Assembly: GCA_023247475.1 (NCBI GenBank)
Contig: JAHFGK010000004.1
Span: 1 to 32,037 of the forward strand
Source: Candidatus Omnitrophota bacterium
GTDB taxonomy: Bacteria > Omnitrophota > Gorgyraeia > Zapsychrales > JAHFGK01
Reading direction: 5' to 3'
Length of the DNA: 32,037 nucleotides
Shown: positions 28,201 through 32,037 of the stretch, one piece after another
How the letters are laid out: each line of letters begins with the position of its first letter
Numbering within the stretch: the stretch's first letter is position 1
Position numbers and translations under genes: made by a program
Notes under the pieces: generated by a model
What the model saw: the letters and a program-made list of their open reading frames with translations, nothing else
What the model was told of the DNA's origin: nothing
The model's database searches: none

Positions 28201-28682
28201 TCGGCTGTTTTCAAAGCGCTGCTGTAATTTCCTTCCCGCAGTTTGGAGGCAATTTCTCCTCGCAAACAAGCAGAAGTACATAACAACCCTTCGGAAAGCT
28301 GAGATAAAATCTCTTTATCCATCCGGGGTTTATAGTAAAATCCTTCTAAATAGCCCGCCGAAACGAGCTTCATCAGATTACTGTAACCCCTTTCATCTTT
28401 GGCAAACAAGACAATATGGGAAGTTGCTCCTTGACGCGGGCTTTTATCCAATCGGCTGGATGGAGCAAGGTACGCCTCACAACCAATAATGGGTTTGACT
28501 CCCATCTTGATACATGTTTGATAAAAATCAATAGCCCCAAATAGGTTGCCGTGATCGGTCATCCCCAAGGCGGGCATTTTATAATCGGCGGCTTTTTTGA
28601 CTAATTCTTTAACTCGACAGGCACCATCGAGGAGGCTGAATTGGGTGTGGACATGCAGATGAACAAAATCGGAATGATACAT
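25248..28682 (-). CDS. dnaE: DNA polymerase III subunit alpha
   Basis: PHP [71 protein letters not shown], C-terminal HhH and OB regions. Confidence 0.97.
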   Translation of the reverse strand: [1144 protein letters not shown]

Positions 28683-28696
28683 ATTAAATCTGGATA

Positions 28697-28790
28697 TCGT
28701 CGTTCGGGGTTCGGGGTTCGTGAATTATTGCTCGAAGAACGAATTTGTTATTTCGAAGACGAATGACGATATCCGAATCCCGATCCCCGG
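28697..28790. repeat. inverted array of degenerate heptamers, TTCGGGG-type arm and CCGAATC-type arm
   Basis: CG at 28698, 28705, 28712, 28719, 28733, 28740, 28754, then after a one-base phase shift 28760, 28767, 28774, 28781, 28788; fills the guaA/dnaE gap. Confidence 0.75.
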
Positions 28791-28794
28791 TCAT

Positions 28795-30516
28795 CTATTC
28801 CCATTCAATCGTTGCCGGCGGTTTAGAGCTAACATCATAAACGACACGATTAACACCGGGGACTTCATTGATAATGCGGTTGGCTATTTTCCCCAAAAGA
28901 TCATAGGGTAATTGGACCCAATCTGCGGTCATGCCGTCAATACTGCTGACGCAACGGATCGCAATAACATGCTCGTAAGTCCTTTGATCACCCATCACAC
29001 CGACCGTTTTAACGGGAAGAAGAACCGCGAAGGATTGCCACACTTGATTGTAAAGTCCGGCCTTTTTAACTTCCTCTAAAACACGTTCATCCGCCTCACG
29101 CAAAATATCCAATCGTTCTTTAGTGACTTCACCCATAATACGAATCCCTAAGCCTGGACCTGGGAAGGGTTGTCGGTTCAAAATAATATCCGGTGATCCA
29201 AGATGTTTCCCAATGACTCGCACTTCATCCTTAAACAATTCTCGCAAGGGTTCAATCAAGTGTAGTCTCAAACTTTTCGGTAACCCTCCCACATTATGAT
29301 GGCTCTTGATCGTAGCAGAAGGCCCTCCCAAAGGTGAAATGGATTCAATGACATCAGGATAAAGTGTCCCTTGCGCTAGAAATTCGACATTACTAATCTT
29401 CTTCGCTGCCTCCTGAAAAACTTTTACAAATTCTTCGCCAATAATCTTTCGTTTGAGTTCCGGATCCGTCACATTTTTTAAGCGTTGCAAGAATCGGTTG
29501 GAGGCATCAATACATTTTAAATTGATTTTTAAATTTTCTTGAAATGTTTTTTGGACGGTAGCCACCTCATTTTTCCGTAACAGTCCATTATCGACGAAGA
29601 TACAATGCAACCGTTTACCGACCGCCTGATGAATAAGCATGGCCGTGACGGTCGAATCAACGCCACCACTTAATCCCAATACCACGCGTTTATTGCCGAT
29701 GGTTTCTTTAATGTCTTTAATAGCGGCATTGATGAATTTATCCATCGTCCAGCGAGGAAGACATCCGCAAATCTGGTAAGCAAAATTAAGAAGGATTTGA
29801 CTCCCTCGTTGCGTGTGCACCACTTCCGGATGAAATTGAACTCCATAGATTTTCTTAGCGCGATTAGCGATAGCCGCCACCGGCGCACTCAAGGTGTGGG
29901 CAAGCCGTATAAATCCCGCTGGGATTTTCTTAATCTCATCGGAGTGACTCATCCAGCAGGTGAGATTACTGGGCAAATTCACGAAAAGATCGCTGTTGCT
30001 ATCGACAAATAATTCCGTACGACCAAATTCCCGTTCTTTGCTTCGCTCAACTTTGCCACCAAACATCTCGGTAATGGCTTGCATCCCATAGCAAATTCCT
30101 AAAATAGGTAAACCTAATTTAAAAATCTCTTGTCTCGGTAAAGGCGCGCTCTCGTCATAAACACTTAAAGGCCCTCCCGAAAGGACAAGGCCTTTCGGAC
30201 TAACTTTTTTGATTTCCTCAATCGAGATGTTATAGGGGACAATTTGACTGAAAACTTTATTTTCCCGAATCCGTCGGGCAATCAGTTGCGTATACTGCGA
30301 TCCAAAATCAAGGACTAAAATAATATCTTTATTGCGAGGTTTACTGATTTTTTCGGGTAGGGATAATCGACGGTGGGGGGTTTGACGCCACGTTCGTTTT
30401 CTTGAAATTTTTTTAGCGAAAATTCTTCTCCTTTTAGCCGTGATTCTTTTCCTTTTAGTCGAGATTCTTTTTTTCTTGGGACTGACTTTTTTTCTGCGAG
30501 CGCTTTTTTTGGTCAT
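28795..30516 (-). CDS. guaA: GMP synthase (glutamine-hydrolysing) with basic N-terminal extension
   Basis: [75 protein letters not shown]; preceded by ~65 aa Arg/Lys-rich extension. Confidence 0.96.
   Translation of the reverse strand: MTKKSARRKKVSPKKKRISTKRKRITAKRRRIFAKKISRKRTWRQTPHRRLSLPEKISKPRNKDIILVLDFGSQYTQLIARRIRENKVFSQIVPYNISIEEIKKVSPKGLVLSGGPLSVYDESAPLPRQEIFKLGLPILGICYGMQAITEMFGGKVERSKEREFGRTELFVDSNSDLFVNLPSNLTCWMSHSDEIKKIPAGFIRLAHTLSAPVAAIANRAKKIYGVQFHPEVVHTQRGSQILLNFAYQICGCLPRWTMDKFINAAIKDIKETIGNKRVVLGLSGGVDSTVTAMLIHQAVGKRLHCIFVDNGLLRKNEVATVQKTFQENLKINLKCIDASNRFLQRLKNVTDPELKRKIIGEEFVKVFQEAAKKISNVEFLAQGTLYPDVIESISPLGGPSATIKSHHNVGGLPKSLRLHLIEPLRELFKDEVRVIGKHLGSPDIILNRQPFPGPGLGIRIMGEVTKERLDILREADERVLEEVKKAGLYNQVWQSFAVLLPVKTVGVMGDQRTYEHVIAIRCVSSIDGMTADWVQLPYDLLGKIANRIINEVPGVNRVVYDVSSKPPATIEWE
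30422..30484. repeat. 21-nt in-frame tandem repeat encoding the GuaA basic tail
   Basis: Plus-strand ATTCTTNTCCTTTTAGNC-like units beginning at 30422, 30443, 30464; protein [21 protein letters not shown]. Confidence 0.75.
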
Positions 30517-30530
30517 ATTTTTTTCCTGAT

Positions 30531-31691
30531 TTATTTCCCCATACCAACCCGTTGCCCCACTTGGAAAACTTTTCCTTCAGTTTGTATGGAGGAAGCAATG
30601 ATGATTTCGACATCATGCATCTCTTTAGTGTTGGAAGCACCTAGGGAACCCATGGAAGTTTTTAAAGCTCCGACAAGATTCTGCGAACCGTCATCAACTT
30701 TCGCCGGACCAAACAAGATCTCTTGGAGGGTGCCGCTGGTGCCCACCTGAATTCTCGTTCCTCGGGGGAGATTCGCATGAGAAGTCGCCATTCCCCAGTG
30801 AAACCCACGGCCGGGTGCTTCTTCAGCTCGAGCAAACGCCGAGCCCACCATCACTGCATCCGCTCCTGCGGCTAAGGCTTTACAAATCTCACCGCCAATC
30901 CGCATTCCGCCATCGGTAATAATAGGAATATATTTGCCCTTTCGCTTAAAAAAATAATCGCGTGCTGCTGCGGTGTCAACCGTGGAGCTAATCTGTGGAA
31001 TACCAATACCTAAAACGCCCCGCGTGGTACATGCCGCTCCGGGGCCTATCCCGACTAAAATACCGGAAGCGCCGATCTCCATCAATTCTAAGGCCACGTC
31101 GTAAGTAACACAATTACCAAAAATCACGGGGATTTTCAATGAGCTACAAAATTTGGCTAGATCTAGTATCTTATATTCCGTGGAAATATGTCTAACCGTG
31201 GCCACCGTGGACTGGACAACAAAAATATCACAACCTGCTTCTTGAGCAATCTCGGCGAACTTTTGGGCATTTTGGGGAATACAGCTTACCACGGCAGGAA
31301 CTTTGGCCGCTTTAATTTCTTTAATTCTTTTGGCAATAAGCTTTTCTTTAACAGGGTTCAGATACACACTCTGAACTAATTTAGTAGCTTCTTGAGGGCT
31401 AGCACTTGCGATTTGCTTTAAGACTTCATCCGGATTTTCATACCGTGTTTGAATACCATCCAGATTAAGGACAGCAATTCCGCCAAACTTACCCATGGCA
31501 ATCGCAAACTTAACATCCACAACCCCATCCATGGCAGCGGCTAAGATAGGGACTTGAAATTTCTTACCCGCAATGGTCCAGCTGGTGTCCACTTCATTAG
31601 GATTAACGGTGACCATGCCTGGGACGAGGGCGACTTCATCAAAACCATAACAACGTCTTGCTCGCCGGCCTATCCCAATCCATTCCGCCAT
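30531..31691 (-). CDS. GuaB3 family IMP dehydrogenase/GMP reductase-like protein without CBS domains
   Basis: 386 aa; [54 protein letters not shown] (active-site Cys), [31 protein letters not shown]; no room for a CBS insert. Confidence 0.88.
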   Translation of the reverse strand: MAEWIGIGRRARRCYGFDEVALVPGMVTVNPNEVDTSWTIAGKKFQVPILAAAMDGVVDVKFAIAMGKFGGIAVLNLDGIQTRYENPDEVLKQIASASPQEATKLVQSVYLNPVKEKLIAKRIKEIKAAKVPAVVSCIPQNAQKFAEIAQEAGCDIFVVQSTVATVRHISTEYKILDLAKFCSSLKIPVIFGNCVTYDVALELMEIGASGILVGIGPGAACTTRGVLGIGIPQISSTVDTAAARDYFFKRKGKYIPIITDGGMRIGGEICKALAAGADAVMVGSAFARAEEAPGRGFHWGMATSHANLPRGTRIQVGTSGTLQEILFGPAKVDDGSQNLVGALKTSMGSLGASNTKEMHDVEIIIASSIQTEGKVFQVGQRVGMGK

Positions 31692-31757
31692 TAATTAAAA
31701 CCTCCTAAAGGGGTATAGAAAAAATTTTTAAGAAATTGAGATAAAACTTGAAATATT

Positions 31758-31786
31758 ACTATAGATAATTTGTCTATAAATGTCAA
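31758..31786 (-). promoter_or_regulatory. sigma-70 promoter upstream of guaB3-guaA
   Basis: Minus strand TTGACA-TTTATAGACAAATTATC(17)-TATAGT; gene has AGGAGGT Shine-Dalgarno upstream of ATG 31691. Confidence 0.75.
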
Positions 31787-31883
31787 CACAAATACTAAAC
31801 AGAAGGTACTTCCTTGTCTTTTATAACATAGAAACAAAACTACAAATATTTAAATTAGTTGGAGAAAATTCCACCATACTCAC

Positions 31884-31909
31884 CTAAGCTTAAATTACTT
31901 TAAGCTTAG
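31884..31909. terminator. perfect 11-bp inverted repeat overlapping the groEL stop codon
   Basis: CTAAGCTTAAA-TTAC-TTTAAGCTTAG; AT-rich and no clear U-tract, so terminator role uncertain. Confidence 0.4.
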
Positions 31910-32037
31910 AACCCCATTCCCCCACCCGGCATAGAAGGTGGCGTTGCTGGCTTTTCTTTCTCTGGCAATTCGGTCACTACTGTCTCAGTCATTATTAGCA
32001 AAGCAGCAATACTGGCGGCGTTCTGTAAAGCGGTTCG
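31906..32037 (-). CDS. groEL: chaperonin GroEL, C-terminal fragment (cut by window edge)
   Basis: [43 protein letters not shown]. Confidence 0.95.
   Translation of the reverse strand, partial: RTALQNAASIAALLIMTETVVTELPEKEKPATPPSMPGGGMGF

Noticed and set aside
30455-30640. 61-aa minus-strand ORF across guaB-guaA junction
   Set aside because: Out of frame with both well-supported genes; content reflects the Lys-rich repeat in another frame.
1-32037. CRISPR array, tRNA/rRNA genes, transposon or prophage
   Set aside because: No direct repeat-spacer pattern, no cloverleaf or rRNA sequence noticed, and no transposase, integrase or phage structural proteins in the ORFs.

Overview
The window is a dense, almost entirely minus-strand block of bacterial housekeeping genes of moderate GC, plausibly from an uncultured phylum (Omnitrophota-like; inference only). 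Read in the transcription direction, from the right edge to the left, it contains: groEL C-terminus, guaB (GuaB3-like), guaA, dnaE, HU-family protein, hisS, aspS, a LysM lipoprotein, phoH, a 7TM-HD (PgpH-type) protein, ybeY, recO, one plus-strand Hel308-like helicase, dtd, tatD, a DUF3352-like envelope protein, an unlisted 55-aa lipoprotein, a membrane-anchored hypothetical protein, an ABM-domain protein, polX, an NfnA/NfnB (SudB/SudA)-type pair, panB, glyS (glyQS type), ppdK and a short sigma-70. I see no tRNA, rRNA, CRISPR, transposase or phage genes. The main second-look items are: intergenic arrays of a degenerate 7-nt repeat arranged as inverted halves; an AspRS whose bacterial GAD insertion domain appears cleanly excised; a GuaA with a long arginine/lysine-rich N-terminal tail encoded by 21-nt tandem repeats; a 7TM-HD protein without room for the extracellular domain; an unlisted TTG-start small lipoprotein inside a small envelope gene set; and an archaeal-type Hel308 helicase in opposite orientation with its own regulatory region. 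No complete novel defence or mobile system is evident.
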